64,000 nt of DNA from Treponema sp. (GCA_016288205.1 JAEEYO010000011.1:1-64000), one strand, 5' to 3'; positions 1 through 8,337 are shown, counted from the first letter of the stretch. Numbers and translations: made by a program. The notes: a model not told the origin generated them from the letters alone.

Positions 1-1
1 C

Positions 2-319
2 AGGTTTCTTGCGGAAAAGAAGGCTGAGACCGAACTGACAAGATCCATTGAGGAAAAAGTGTCCTTCGCTAGGAAAAACAAGGAATGGAGGCGACAGTAC
101 ATGACGTGGCAGCAGACAATAAACGAGGAAAGAGAGATTGCATTCGAAGATGGAATTGAAAGAGGATTTGAGAAAGGAATCGAGCAAGGAATTGAGCGTG
201 CGAGAATCGAAGACGCAGAGAATCTTCTGAAAATGGGAGTGGGCACTGTTGAGCAAATTTCACAGGCAACAGGACTTCCTTTGGAACAAGTCATGCAGAT
301 TAAAGAGCGGATTGTGTAA
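2..319 (+). CDS. Rpn family PD-(D/E)XK nuclease-like protein, C-terminal part (5' cut by window)
   Basis: The reading frame is open from base 2 to a TAA at 317-319, so only about 105 C-terminal residues of a longer protein are visible. They match the C-termini of the Rpn paralogs at 3950-4786 and 25411-26253: a basic segment (FARKNKEWRRQYMTWQQTI), then a charged run with GIE/GFE repeats, then an HTH-like tail ending in GLPLEQVMQIKERI. The family (recombination-promoting nuclease / PDDEXK_2) has its catalytic core in the N-terminal half, which lies outside the window. The tail is almost the same as that of the 3950-4786 copy at protein level and very similar at DNA level, so the two are recent duplicates. 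A GTG lies at 59, but the open frame and homology continue upstream, so it is not the start. Confidence 0.85.
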   Translation, partial: RFLAEKKAETELTRSIEEKVSFARKNKEWRRQYMTWQQTINEEREIAFEDGIERGFEKGIEQGIERARIEDAENLLKMGVGTVEQISQATGLPLEQVMQIKERIV

Positions 320-448
320 ATGTTACAAATCAGCAAGGTTTTTCACAAATTCTGATGACTGGAAAGAACATTATTCAGTAATTTTATGGTTAAACACTAA
401 GTACACATGGCTCATCGTAAAGTTTGATCTGCTCTTTGGTCTTTCATC

Positions 449-3400
449 TCATTCCTCATCTAATGCTTTTCTGCAATCATTTACAAATCTTCCAAAACCA
501 ATCGAATCAAGTTTTTGTTTTCTGGCTTTGGGAAAATCTTCTTTATACCAATCTCTGTTGTCATTTATAAATCTAGTTAATTTTTTCTCCAAAGGATCTT
601 TTGAGGATGAATTATTGGGAAAACTCCCATTATGAGTAACTAGCCATTGTTTTAACAACTCAAAGTTCTTATCCCAATTTTTTCCCGGTGACTTCTTTCT
701 ACCGTCTTGAATCCATTCAAAACCGATTGATTCTAATTGAACTATTTTGTCTTTTGATAGTTTACCATCATAATAATATGTTCTCTGGTCTTTGGCCCAA
801 GGACCGTAAACAGTTTTGCTTTTACTGCCTATTTTATCGTAATAGTTTGGCAAGAATCCATTTTTTTCATAATAACTCTTTAGATAAAGAAATTTATCAT
901 TCCAAGATTCTTTGTTAAAATCTATTATTTTAAAATCTCTTATTCTTATTTCTTCTAAGCATTTAATTCGATTTTGTGGTAATTGTAATTTGCTAGAGTT
1001 GTATTGCTTATACTGGTTTGATAACCAGTTATAAACTTTTTTATCTTCAATTTGATCTGGAAAATGACCTAATTCTTCAATTGCCCTTTTTGCATCTTCA
1101 AAACTTTTCATCCATTTAGGATCCTCAAATATAAAACCAATGGAAGAAAGTCTTTCATACCGTTCTTGTTTTAAGTTATTATTTCTATAATCACCCCTAA
1201 TCTGCATCATCCAAACTGCCAACTTATGTTCATCTCCTGTTGTTGCTTTATTTCCGCTTTTCTGGATTGGCCATTTTCCATTGTGAGTTTCAAGAAAATG
1301 AATCAATAAGTTAAAGTTGTCATTCCATTTATCTGCCTGGAAATCCCATGTAAAATTTAAGAATTCAAGTTTTTTTATCTTTTCTGCAGATAAAATTCCT
1401 TTTTTATAGAAAGTACGTTGTTGAGAACAAAATCGAGCAAGATTTTCATTATCTGAGTTTGTTGGAAAAGAATTATTATTGTTCTCCAAATACTCTTTTA
1501 GTTCCTTATAAAACAATTCCCATGTATTAGAGTTTTTTGAAATTATCTCCGTAAAAAGTGCAGTTTCTATATTCTTCTCTATGTTTTCAAAAGTTAACAA
1601 GTCATTTAATTTACTTTCCGAATCATAGACAAACCGTACTTTTAAATTTTCAAGGTTTTTATTTGTCTGCTTATATGCAAGATTGTTTATCTCATCTTGT
1701 AAACGCTCATCATGATCAGCAACAGAGCGAATTATTTTAATGACATTACTGAAGATACTTGTATCTATTTCTTCTTCGATATCCGTTTCTTTTTTAAAAT
1801 AGATTGGAATAATTATTTTCCCAATTTTATTTGGATTATTTTTATCTTTTCTAAGGGTTCTTCCCACAGCCTGCACAATATCAACTTTTGATTTTTTCGG
1901 GTCACAAAAAAACACCGCGTCAACAGAAGGGATATCTACACCTTCTGTCAGACATCTTGCATTTGCAACTACAGCTTTTTCCGAATTCCTAAAAGCATTT
2001 AAAATCAAACTTCTCTTGCTTGAAGGCAACTTTCCACTCACAAAGTATGATTCTATATCAGTGCTTATTTTTTTATTTCGTTCGGAAAAGAATTGGGCTT
2101 GATTCAGTTTTGAATGAAATGTGATTGCATGTTTTATAGAATACTTTTCGAAGGCAAGTTTTACTGCATAGTTATTTACAAAATCAGTTATAGAATTACT
2201 TTTGTCAATGTAATAATTGTTCTTTAACAAAGAATAAAGATTGTCATCGGCAATACCTAAACAAACAATCTGATAATCAACCAAAATCCCCAGTTGTATT
2301 GCCTCTGCAAACGACATTCTATATATTTCTTTTCCATAGGTAGTTTCATCGGACATATCAAAAAAAAGAATTCCTGTCTCTTCTATATTTTTCTTTATAG
2401 TTTGACTGTAAACTCTTGGGGTTGCTGTCATATACAGACGCTTTGCGATGTGCATGTTCTCTGTATCTTTATGAACCAATGGAAACACACCACAGTCTAT
2501 ACTCGCTGTTCTATGGGCTTCATCACATATTGCTAAATCAATTGCCGGAAGCTTCTCATCATAAGCTGCAATAATTTTATTAAAAGATTGATATGTAGAA
2601 AAAATGACTTTTTTATTGAAAGTTTCTTTTTTTATAAAACTCTTTATCTCAATTGGATTATCAATGACAAAGGAATCCAAATCATATAAATGAATATTTG
2701 ATGAATCCTCGTCTTTGTCGATATCCATTTCTGAACAAACAATTATATAATCAAAAGGAGCATTTGATTCTTTTATCCATTCATTTTTTGTTTGCCTAAT
2801 AAGGTTTAAGGAGGGAACTAAGAAAAGCGTTAGATTTACATCAAGTGTTTCTCTAATCCATAATGAAATTAGTGTTTTACCTGTTCCACAAGGTAATATC
2901 AATTTACCCCGATTAAGCTCTGAAAAATAGGATGAAACTGTATTTATTATTTCTTTTTGATATGGACGTGGACTTTTTTTAGTATATGAAACTTTTTTAC
3001 TGTTTTTTAAATATTCACGAAGATTAGCAAAGAAATCAGAATCAAGTTCCAAAAGATCCTTAATGCTAAGAAAGCACAAATTATCTGTTCTGTCTTTTGA
3101 AATATCATCAATTTCAGAAGCATTTGAGAAAATAATCAATTTTTGAATTTTACTAGATGAAGCAAAACCAAATAGATTTGCTAACTTATCCTTTGACCAT
3201 CCAAGTTTGCAACTCTCATCATTTTTAAATTTACATTGGACAGCGATAAAACTGTTATTATTATCTTGTAACAATAAGTCGATTCCATGGTCAGTATGGT
3301 TAATATTTAATTCTATTTTAGTATCCATTGGTATTTCATCAAACAACCATACTTCCTTGTATTCGTTCTGATATAGTGGATTACAAATAAAGAAATATTT

Positions 3401-3550
3401 TGCAAAATATTCAAATAGTTTTCCGGCTTCAGTGCTCTTCTTGCCACTATTTTGAATAGATGTATTGTATAATTGTTCCAGTTTTTCTTTTAGAGATTCC
3501 CAACTATTTTTGTTTTCGAGTAATTTTATTAACTCTGCTTTATAATCCAT
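449..3550 (-). CDS. Nuclease-helicase fusion: Mrr-like domain, SF2 DEAH helicase, five helicase-associated (HA) repeats
   Basis: 1033 residues. The N-terminal ~190 residues look like an Mrr-type PD-(D/E)XK endonuclease: GIDLLLQ with Asp91, then AVQCKF with Gln105-x-Lys107. Next is a superfamily 2 helicase/translocase: Walker A GTGKT (222-226), DEAH (343-346), motif III TAT (375-377) and motif VI QAVGRTLR (560-567). The C-terminal third (about 690-1030) holds five HA-type repeats, each with a W...F..L pattern, a short linker ending in FP/WP, and a closing LxxIGF. Start is ATG 3550 after a GTGAGGT ribosome site, with a TTGAAT-17-TATAAT promoter upstream. The gene is clearly more AT-rich than its neighbours and lies between two Rpn copies, which suggests horizontal acquisition. 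Such nuclease-helicase-HA proteins are often found in mobile or defence loci; a role here is inference. No methyltransferase or partner gene is next to it. Confidence 0.85.
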   Translation of the reverse strand: MDYKAELIKLLENKNSWESLKEKLEQLYNTSIQNSGKKSTEAGKLFEYFAKYFFICNPLYQNEYKEVWLFDEIPMDTKIELNINHTDHGIDLLLQDNNNSFIAVQCKFKNDESCKLGWSKDKLANLFGFASSSKIQKLIIFSNASEIDDISKDRTDNLCFLSIKDLLELDSDFFANLREYLKNSKKVSYTKKSPRPYQKEIINTVSSYFSELNRGKLILPCGTGKTLISLWIRETLDVNLTLFLVPSLNLIRQTKNEWIKESNAPFDYIIVCSEMDIDKDEDSSNIHLYDLDSFVIDNPIEIKSFIKKETFNKKVIFSTYQSFNKIIAAYDEKLPAIDLAICDEAHRTASIDCGVFPLVHKDTENMHIAKRLYMTATPRVYSQTIKKNIEETGILFFDMSDETTYGKEIYRMSFAEAIQLGILVDYQIVCLGIADDNLYSLLKNNYYIDKSNSITDFVNNYAVKLAFEKYSIKHAITFHSKLNQAQFFSERNKKISTDIESYFVSGKLPSSKRSLILNAFRNSEKAVVANARCLTEGVDIPSVDAVFFCDPKKSKVDIVQAVGRTLRKDKNNPNKIGKIIIPIYFKKETDIEEEIDTSIFSNVIKIIRSVADHDERLQDEINNLAYKQTNKNLENLKVRFVYDSESKLNDLLTFENIEKNIETALFTEIISKNSNTWELFYKELKEYLENNNNSFPTNSDNENLARFCSQQRTFYKKGILSAEKIKKLEFLNFTWDFQADKWNDNFNLLIHFLETHNGKWPIQKSGNKATTGDEHKLAVWMMQIRGDYRNNNLKQERYERLSSIGFIFEDPKWMKSFEDAKRAIEELGHFPDQIEDKKVYNWLSNQYKQYNSSKLQLPQNRIKCLEEIRIRDFKIIDFNKESWNDKFLYLKSYYEKNGFLPNYYDKIGSKSKTVYGPWAKDQRTYYYDGKLSKDKIVQLESIGFEWIQDGRKKSPGKNWDKNFELLKQWLVTHNGSFPNNSSSKDPLEKKLTRFINDNRDWYKEDFPKARKQKLDSIGFGRFVNDCRKALDEE

Positions 3551-3567
3551 ATTGACCTCACATTATT

Positions 3568-3596
3568 ATTATAGGTTTTAATACAGAATTATTCAA
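3568..3596 (-). promoter_or_regulatory. Sigma-70-type promoter of the nuclease-helicase gene
   Basis: On the minus strand, TTGAAT (3596-3591), a 17-base spacer and TATAAT (3573-3568). Transcription would start near 3561 and give a short leader carrying the GAGGT ribosome site. Confidence 0.55.
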
Positions 3597-3601
3597 CACT
3601 T

Positions 3602-3648
3602 AACAATTTAACTATACAAAACCATCAATTTAGCATAGTTAAATTGTT
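3602..3648. promoter_or_regulatory. 14-bp perfect inverted repeat upstream of the helicase promoter
   Basis: AACAATTTAACTAT at 3602-3615 is matched by its exact reverse complement at 3635-3648 across a 19-base spacer. It lies directly upstream of the -35 box of the helicase gene. That position suits a binding site for a dimeric regulator, or it may be an AT-rich cruciform or terminator. No regulator gene is adjacent. Confidence 0.5.
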
Positions 3649-3761
3649 ATAATTATGTAAAGAAAATTTTATTTCATGGTGAAATCTCATTTTTCCCTAA
3701 AACTAGGTAATCATTAATCACAAAAACTGGTACAAGTACACGGCACTGACAGCCCCAAAAT

Positions 3762-3857
3762 ATGACTTATAACATCCCAAACTTAGCTGACGCTGACGCA
3801 AAGAAGGTAAATGCCGCTTTCGAGTTATATTCCGCGGGAGTAAATCAGCTCTTATAA
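3762..3857 (+). other. Possible small ORF or gene remnant (31 codons)
   Basis: ATG at 3762 to TAA at 3855-3857 encodes a 31-residue peptide (MTYNIPNLADADAKK...). Its composition looks like real coding sequence, and the region is less AT-rich than the helicase next to it. There is no Shine-Dalgarno sequence, and an in-frame stop lies 12 bases upstream. It could be a remnant of a gene broken when the island formed, or chance. I do not recognise it. Confidence 0.2.
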
Positions 3858-3875
3858 CAAGATTTTATAAAAAAC

Positions 3876-3921
3876 TTTGCGAATTTGATTACCGTGGTGA
3901 AGATTTGCGGAATATTATAAT
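3876..3921 (+). promoter_or_regulatory. Conserved upstream element of Rpn gene, copy A
   Basis: The 35 bases 3876-3910 match 25289-25323 upstream of the third Rpn gene at 27 of 35 positions without gaps. The core is TGATTACCGTG, two variable bases, then GAAGATT. Both copies are followed by a TATTATA-rich, -10-like segment (here TATAAT at 3916-3921). No normal TTGACA-like box lies 16-18 bases upstream of that -10, so the core may be an activator or alternative-sigma site. Confidence 0.5.
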
Positions 3922-3949
3922 GCAGAGTCAAAAAAAAAGGAGCTGCATT

Positions 3950-4786
3950 ATGGGAAAAATACAAAAGTCTCCCGCGTGGGAAGACCTGACCTTTGCGAAC
4001 AATTTTCTTTTCTGCAAGATTATGGAAAGCGAGCCGGAGCTGTGCCGCCAAATTCTGGAGATGTTGCTAAACATTAAGATTGAGAGACTGGAGCCGGTCC
4101 AGGCTGAGCGAACCATGCTGGAGACGATGGACTCAAAAAGCGTCCGTTTCGACGTGTATGCAAAGGATGACAAGCGGATTTTCGACATTGAGATACAGAC
4201 AAGCGCGAACACAAATCTTCCGAAGAGAGCAAGGTACTATCAGAGCGTGATTGACATGGACAATCTTTCGCAGGGGGAGAATTACAGCAAGCTGAAAGAC
4301 TCCTACGTTATCTTTCTGTGCCTGACACCCCCCTTCAAGAAAAACCGTCCGGTCTATTTCTTCGAGAACACCTGCCGTGGGGACGACGAAATAAAATTGA
4401 ACGACAGGACCTTCAAGGTCTTTTTTATTGCCAGCGAATATGCTAAAATGGAAAGCGACGAGGAAAAGCACTTTTTCAAATTTTTAGCCGGGCAGAAAGC
4501 CGAGAGCGGGCTTACCAAATCAATAGAAGAAAAGGTCTCCTTCGCCAAGAAAAACATGAAGTGGAGGAAACAATATATGACATGGCAACAGACGATAGAT
4601 GAGGAAAAGGATATTGCCTTTGAGGAGGGAATGAAACTCGGAATCGAACAAGGGATAGAGCGTGCGAGAATCGAAAACGCAGAGAATTTTCTAAAAATGG
4701 GAATAGTCACTGCTGAGCAAATATCTCAGGCAACAGGGCTTCCGCTGGAGCAAGTCATGCAGATTAAAGAGCGGATTATGAAATGA
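3950..4786 (+). CDS. Rpn family PD-(D/E)XK nuclease-like protein (full length)
   Basis: 278 residues. ATG 3950 is chosen because AAGGAG lies 7 bases upstream (3937-3942); the frame stays open to 3905 with no better start. The first ~60 residues hold the family's typical opening (WEDLTFANNFLFCKIM). A PD-(D/E)XK-type core follows, with RFDVYAKDDKRIFDIEIQT giving the Asp...Glu-x-Gln pattern. The RARYYQS segment, a YVIFLCL strand and a VYFFEN strand come next, then a charged C-terminal tail. Rpn proteins are known as recombination-promoting, RecA-independent DNA nucleases, commonly present as many paralogs in one genome. This copy and the one at 2-319 flank the helicase gene as direct repeats. 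Confidence 0.88.
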   Translation: MGKIQKSPAWEDLTFANNFLFCKIMESEPELCRQILEMLLNIKIERLEPVQAERTMLETMDSKSVRFDVYAKDDKRIFDIEIQTSANTNLPKRARYYQSVIDMDNLSQGENYSKLKDSYVIFLCLTPPFKKNRPVYFFENTCRGDDEIKLNDRTFKVFFIASEYAKMESDEEKHFFKFLAGQKAESGLTKSIEEKVSFAKKNMKWRKQYMTWQQTIDEEKDIAFEEGMKLGIEQGIERARIENAENFLKMGIVTAEQISQATGLPLEQVMQIKERIMK

Positions 4787-4793
4787 GACTTTT

Positions 4794-4911
4794 ATCCCCC
4801 GCGTTAGGGATGCGGAGGGCGGCGGAGCCGTTCCGAAGGAATGGAGCGGGAATGCGGAACCCGGAGCAGCCCGACCCGCCTGTCCCGGAGCGCAGCGGAG
4901 GGGCAGGCGGG
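4794..4911. repeat. GC-rich multi-hairpin intergenic element, likely dispersed repeat
   Basis: About 118 bases of very GC-rich sequence following the Rpn gene, with at least four hairpins: ATCCC/GGGAT (4794-4811), CGGC-GGA-GCCG (4820-4830), TTCC-GAA-GGAA (4831-4841), and a long CCCGCCTG...CAGGCGGG stem (4875-4911). No coding potential is apparent. The base composition differs sharply from the AT-rich island beside it. It resembles a REP-type element, but a second copy is not present in this window. Confidence 0.45.
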
Positions 4912-4968
4912 GAACGCCCGCTTGAAGATTAATCGCTTGTTCTGAACGCCGTTAAGTTTCTTGCGCTT

Positions 4969-5355
4969 TTAATCCGTGCCACGACATTTTTTTTCGAGAA
5001 AACTATATACATGGTCGTTGAAGCCTTCTTTCAATATCATCAGTTTCTCACTTGCGGTCAAAGATTTGGAGCAGGACAAGTACATTTTCATTCCGCCCTC
5101 AAAAAGGTCAAGCATGTGGTCCAGAAAGTGTGACATGGTAAACACGATGTCATCATAGTCCGTATCGGGGCCTGGTTGGATGTGTCTTTGCGGACAGTAG
5201 GATAATGTCTCAGCCAATCGGATTATGGAATCCCACACGGTGTACTGGTCGCTCACTTCAAGCATGTCGCTTGTGAAGGTCCTGAGATCATGTAATTCAT
5301 TTTCGGTGAGGGGAAAACGGATGTCGCGGACAAGGTGGTAAAATTCCCATCGCAT
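4969..5355 (-). CDS. Hypothetical protein, probably 5'-truncated or with a misplaced start
   Basis: 128 residues from ATG 5355, ending in a TAA/TAG at 4969; I do not recognise the family. The protein is mostly helical, with acidic and aromatic residues and three cysteines, and has no signal peptide or membrane segment. The reading frame remains open for another 37 codons upstream to a stop at 5467-5469. That extension (PKTLREIYRKNPKALI...) looks coding, yet it contains no ATG, GTG or TTG. The ATG at 5355 has only a weak AGAAAAG upstream. The gene may therefore be a decayed fragment, or it may be translated from an unusual start just after the lipoprotein gene that precedes it on the same strand (stop at 5478). 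Confidence 0.55.
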   Translation of the reverse strand: MRWEFYHLVRDIRFPLTENELHDLRTFTSDMLEVSDQYTVWDSIIRLAETLSYCPQRHIQPGPDTDYDDIVFTMSHFLDHMLDLFEGGMKMYLSCSKSLTASEKLMILKEGFNDHVYSFLEKKCRGTD

Positions 5356-5477
5356 GCTTTTCTGCAGAATGTTCTCGTCGGTGAATCCAAGGTGTTGTGC
5401 AGCCGCATAGCAGATGAGTGCCTTTGGATTTTTCCGGTATATTTCCCTGAGCGTTTTCGGCGGATCTTAGGCGGGCT

Positions 5478-5978
5478 CTATTTCTGTTTCGGCAGGATTT
5501 CTATGGAGCATCGTTTGACTGCGCTCAGGTTTCCTGCATGATCCTCCGCCCTCGCACGGAATGTCCATTTGCCGGATGAGCCGGCCGTTAGCGGATGTGC
5601 GAAAAGAAACTGCTCCGCGTACTGATAGTCCATGTTTATGTCGAAGCTTTCGGATGCGGAATTCGGGGACTCGGCCTTCACATGCACGCACTTGATGTCC
5701 CAGTTTTTGTCTTTCAGCTCAAGGAAAAGAACCACGGGGCTTCCTTCCGACGTTTTTTTGACCTGGGTGGCGGAGGGGCTTCCCGACATGGAGAGAGTGA
5801 ACCCGATCTGGAGGATTTCAGGACAGACTCCGTTGCCAATGTGCAGCTCGCCCTCATCGGAGACCCTTTCCTTGTCCTGCTTTTGGCCCTGCTCCTTTGC
5901 GTTGCCCGCGGTATTTCCCGTCGTGGCGCAGGAAATCAGCAAAAAAATAAGCGCGAGCGGCAGAATCAGTCTTTTCAT
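5478..5978 (-). CDS. Small lipoprotein with a single Ig-like/Big-type domain
   Basis: 166 residues. Start ATG 5978 follows a GGAGG site 5 bases upstream; an in-frame ATG at 6017 has no ribosome site. The N-terminus is a lipoprotein signal (KR, hydrophobic stretch, LLISC lipobox), followed by a flexible Thr/Gly/Lys-rich linker. A beta-rich region of about 110 residues comes next and ends with FRARAEDHAGNLSA, the closing-strand pattern seen in bacterial Ig-like domains and in the giant proteins of this window. It is expected on a cell-envelope membrane. The promoter at 6006-6033 fits. Function unknown. Confidence 0.75.
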   Translation of the reverse strand: MKRLILPLALIFLLISCATTGNTAGNAKEQGQKQDKERVSDEGELHIGNGVCPEILQIGFTLSMSGSPSATQVKKTSEGSPVVLFLELKDKNWDIKCVHVKAESPNSASESFDINMDYQYAEQFLFAHPLTAGSSGKWTFRARAEDHAGNLSAVKRCSIEILPKQK

Positions 5979-6005
5979 GTTTCCTCCATTGTTCCCCACA
6001 GGCTC

Positions 6006-6033
6006 ATTATAGCACATTTTGGCGGGAATTCAA
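6006..6033 (-). promoter_or_regulatory. Promoter of the small lipoprotein gene
   Basis: Minus strand TTGAAT (6033-6028), 16-base spacer, TATAAT (6011-6006). It lies 28 bases upstream of the ATG and its SD. Confidence 0.5.
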
Positions 6034-6122
6034 TCCGTGTAACTTAAATATGAAGGGAATGTTTAATCTGTGTTGAATCCATTGCAAATTCTCCGATATG
6101 AAGATAGAATGGAGGTATGGGA

Positions 6123-8303
6123 ATGAAGAAAACACTTGGGATTATATTTTTATTTGCGCTATCAGCATGCCTCAGTTTTGCAGCTCCATCGGGGGCTCTC
6201 CGTACCGTTTTGGACGAGATGAACATGGCGAGAACGGCTCCGTCGGACTATGCGGCGACAAGATTGGAACCTCTCCTTTCCGGGGACAAGACTCCATACC
6301 AGAGGGCACTTGCCGAGTGCATAAAGCAGCTGAATTCAATGGAACCGCTTCCGGCATTGACATGGGGGGACGGGCTCGCATCCTGCGCGGACGAGGTCGT
6401 GAAATCAAAATGCGCCGGGGTGGATTACCCGGAGATTTCAGAGCGGATCGGAAAATACTGCAACTGGAAGGGATGCACGGAGTCCCTTGTAAGCGGTCAG
6501 TCGGTTCCAAGGTCCATCGTCATAAAGCTGCTGGTGGACAGTGACTCGGCGAAAAGGGTCAACCGGAACAACGTGCTTTCAAAGGAATACTCGCACGTGG
6601 GTCTCAGCATGGCCCCGCACAAGGAAGAGGCATACATCTGCTGCATGGATTTCGCCACGGGATATTTTTCTTCTGACGCCGCAAGCCAAAAGGTTCTCCT
6701 TACCAAAAACGGAGCAAAGTCGCTGGTCTCGGAGCTCAATTTCGCGCGGACCAAGCCACGTGATTATGTGAAGACACGTCTCATGCCCCTTTACTCAGGC
6801 GGGAACAGCAGATATCAGAAAGCCCTCGGCGAGCTGATTGACGAGATGAACGGAATGGTCGCGGTGAACCAGCTTGCGTTCAGTGAGGAGCTTTATTCCT
6901 CGGCAAAGGACTGGACCGATTTCCAGACCGCGGATGTGACGGAAGAGCCAGTGGCAGAGACTGCGGACGGGGACGGGAATACGGAGGCGGAGAAGGAGCT
7001 CAGCTGGGAGGAAAGGCTCAGAAAATACAGGAGCTTCGGAACCGTTGCGGAAAGCGTCGCATTCGGATCAGGGAGCGTGCAGGCATACGTCGCGGACCTG
7101 CTGATTGACGAGGGAAACAAGGAGTCCGTGAACCGGAGGAACCTGCTTTCATCAGTCTTCACACATGCGGGGGCAAGCGTGGGCGTGAGGGACGGAGTCT
7201 CCATCTGCTGCGTGGATTTGGGCACATGGTATGACGTGAACACAGTCCCGACCGAGGCATTTGACCTTCTTTCGGACAGGGCTCCCAAACAGATTCTTGA
7301 GGAAATCAACTTCGCAAGGACGAACCCGACTGAATACGTGAAGACAAGACTTGAGCCCCTGCTTACCGACGAGACTGACGAGACTCAGAAAGCGATCAAG
7401 GAGCTCATAAGAAAGATGCTCGGAATGCCGGCGCAGAGCCCCATGATTTACGTGAGGACACTTGAGAACGCGGCGAAGGAATGGGTCAGGAGCCAGTCAT
7501 CCACGGCGGACACGGCCTATGACCAGAACTGGGAGGCAAGGATCGGCAAGTACTGCATGTGGAACGGAGGAAGCGAGAGCCTTTATTTCGGTTCCGCGAA
7601 TCCCGAGAACATGGTGCGCGAAATGCTCATCGACGCTGAGAATCCGTCAAGGTCAAGGCGGGAGAACATTTTGTCCCGGGTCTACACTCACATCGGAGCC
7701 GCAACCGGAGTACACGCGAAGTATGAGGGAATCTGCCTGATTGAGTTCGTGGGGGACTACCTGGAGTTCAACGAGAACGCACTGAAATCACCGAATTCAC
7801 GGCTCGGAAAGGGAATCAGCCTCGCGGAGCAGAACGTAATAGCCGAAATCAACTTCGCACGCACGGAGCCCCAGCGCTATGTCACCGAAAGACTTGAGGG
7901 GCTGGTAAGAAACGAGGTGAGCACATATCAGAGCGCGCTTCTTGAGCTGATTACCGAGATGAACAAGATGTCGCCGAGGAAAAAGCTTGATTTCAAGGCT
8001 GAGCTTCACAATGCGGCGGACGAGTGGGTCAAGGAAAGCGGTCCCGAGGGAGTCGTGGGCTATGCGAAGGACTGGAGCGACAGGATTGCGAAATTCTGCA
8101 AGTGGAAGGTATGCTCGTCAAACATCTCTTACGGCGCTTTTACCCCACAGGACATAGTGCTGCAGCTTCTGATTGACGCGGGTGAGCCGAACCGTGGGCA
8201 CCGGAAAAATCTTCTTGACGAGAACATGAGCGCGGCGGGTGATGCGATCGGAGAGCACGCTGAGTACGGAATCATGTGCTGCATAAACCTGATCTCCGAG
8301 TAA
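6123..8303 (+). CDS. Secreted or lipid-anchored protein with four tandem CAP (SCP/PR-1-like) domains
   Basis: 726 residues. ATG 6123 is preferred over the in-frame ATG 6117 because GGAGG (6111-6115) is 7 bases away from the former and only 1 from the latter. The signal sequence offers either a lipobox (ALSAC) or a signal peptidase I site (SFA|AP). Four repeats start near residues 28, 205, 388 and 569. Each carries NFART-P-YV-TRL, a YQ.AL.ELI.EMN segment, W..RI.KYC.W and a late (V/R)N(I/L)L motif. CAP family members bind lipids or act in envelope and host interactions. Repeats 1-3 keep the GEN-type Glu (TES, AES, SES) but lack the GHR histidine; repeat 4 has GHRKNLL but Asn instead of Glu. No repeat shows both cavity histidines, so catalysis looks unlikely. 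Confidence 0.85.
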   Translation: MKKTLGIIFLFALSACLSFAAPSGALRTVLDEMNMARTAPSDYAATRLEPLLSGDKTPYQRALAECIKQLNSMEPLPALTWGDGLASCADEVVKSKCAGVDYPEISERIGKYCNWKGCTESLVSGQSVPRSIVIKLLVDSDSAKRVNRNNVLSKEYSHVGLSMAPHKEEAYICCMDFATGYFSSDAASQKVLLTKNGAKSLVSELNFARTKPRDYVKTRLMPLYSGGNSRYQKALGELIDEMNGMVAVNQLAFSEELYSSAKDWTDFQTADVTEEPVAETADGDGNTEAEKELSWEERLRKYRSFGTVAESVAFGSGSVQAYVADLLIDEGNKESVNRRNLLSSVFTHAGASVGVRDGVSICCVDLGTWYDVNTVPTEAFDLLSDRAPKQILEEINFARTNPTEYVKTRLEPLLTDETDETQKAIKELIRKMLGMPAQSPMIYVRTLENAAKEWVRSQSSTADTAYDQNWEARIGKYCMWNGGSESLYFGSANPENMVREMLIDAENPSRSRRENILSRVYTHIGAATGVHAKYEGICLIEFVGDYLEFNENALKSPNSRLGKGISLAEQNVIAEINFARTEPQRYVTERLEGLVRNEVSTYQSALLELITEMNKMSPRKKLDFKAELHNAADEWVKESGPEGVVGYAKDWSDRIAKFCKWKVCSSNISYGAFTPQDIVLQLLIDAGEPNRGHRKNLLDENMSAAGDAIGEHAEYGIMCCINLISE

Positions 8304-8310
8304 AGGATGG

Positions 8311-8337
8311 GCCGAGAGATTCCGATTTCCCGGCTTT
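8311..8337 (+). terminator. Hairpin between convergent CAP and sigma-factor genes
   Basis: GCCGAGA (8311-8317) pairs with TCCCGGC (8328-8334), with one G-T pair, followed by a short TTT. It is a weak terminator candidate for the CAP gene. Confidence 0.35.

Noticed and set aside
5467-5480. Frameshift joining the small lipoprotein to the downstream ORF at 4969-5466
   Set aside because: The lipoprotein ends naturally after its Ig-like domain, and the downstream segment has a different, helical character; two separate genes are more likely.
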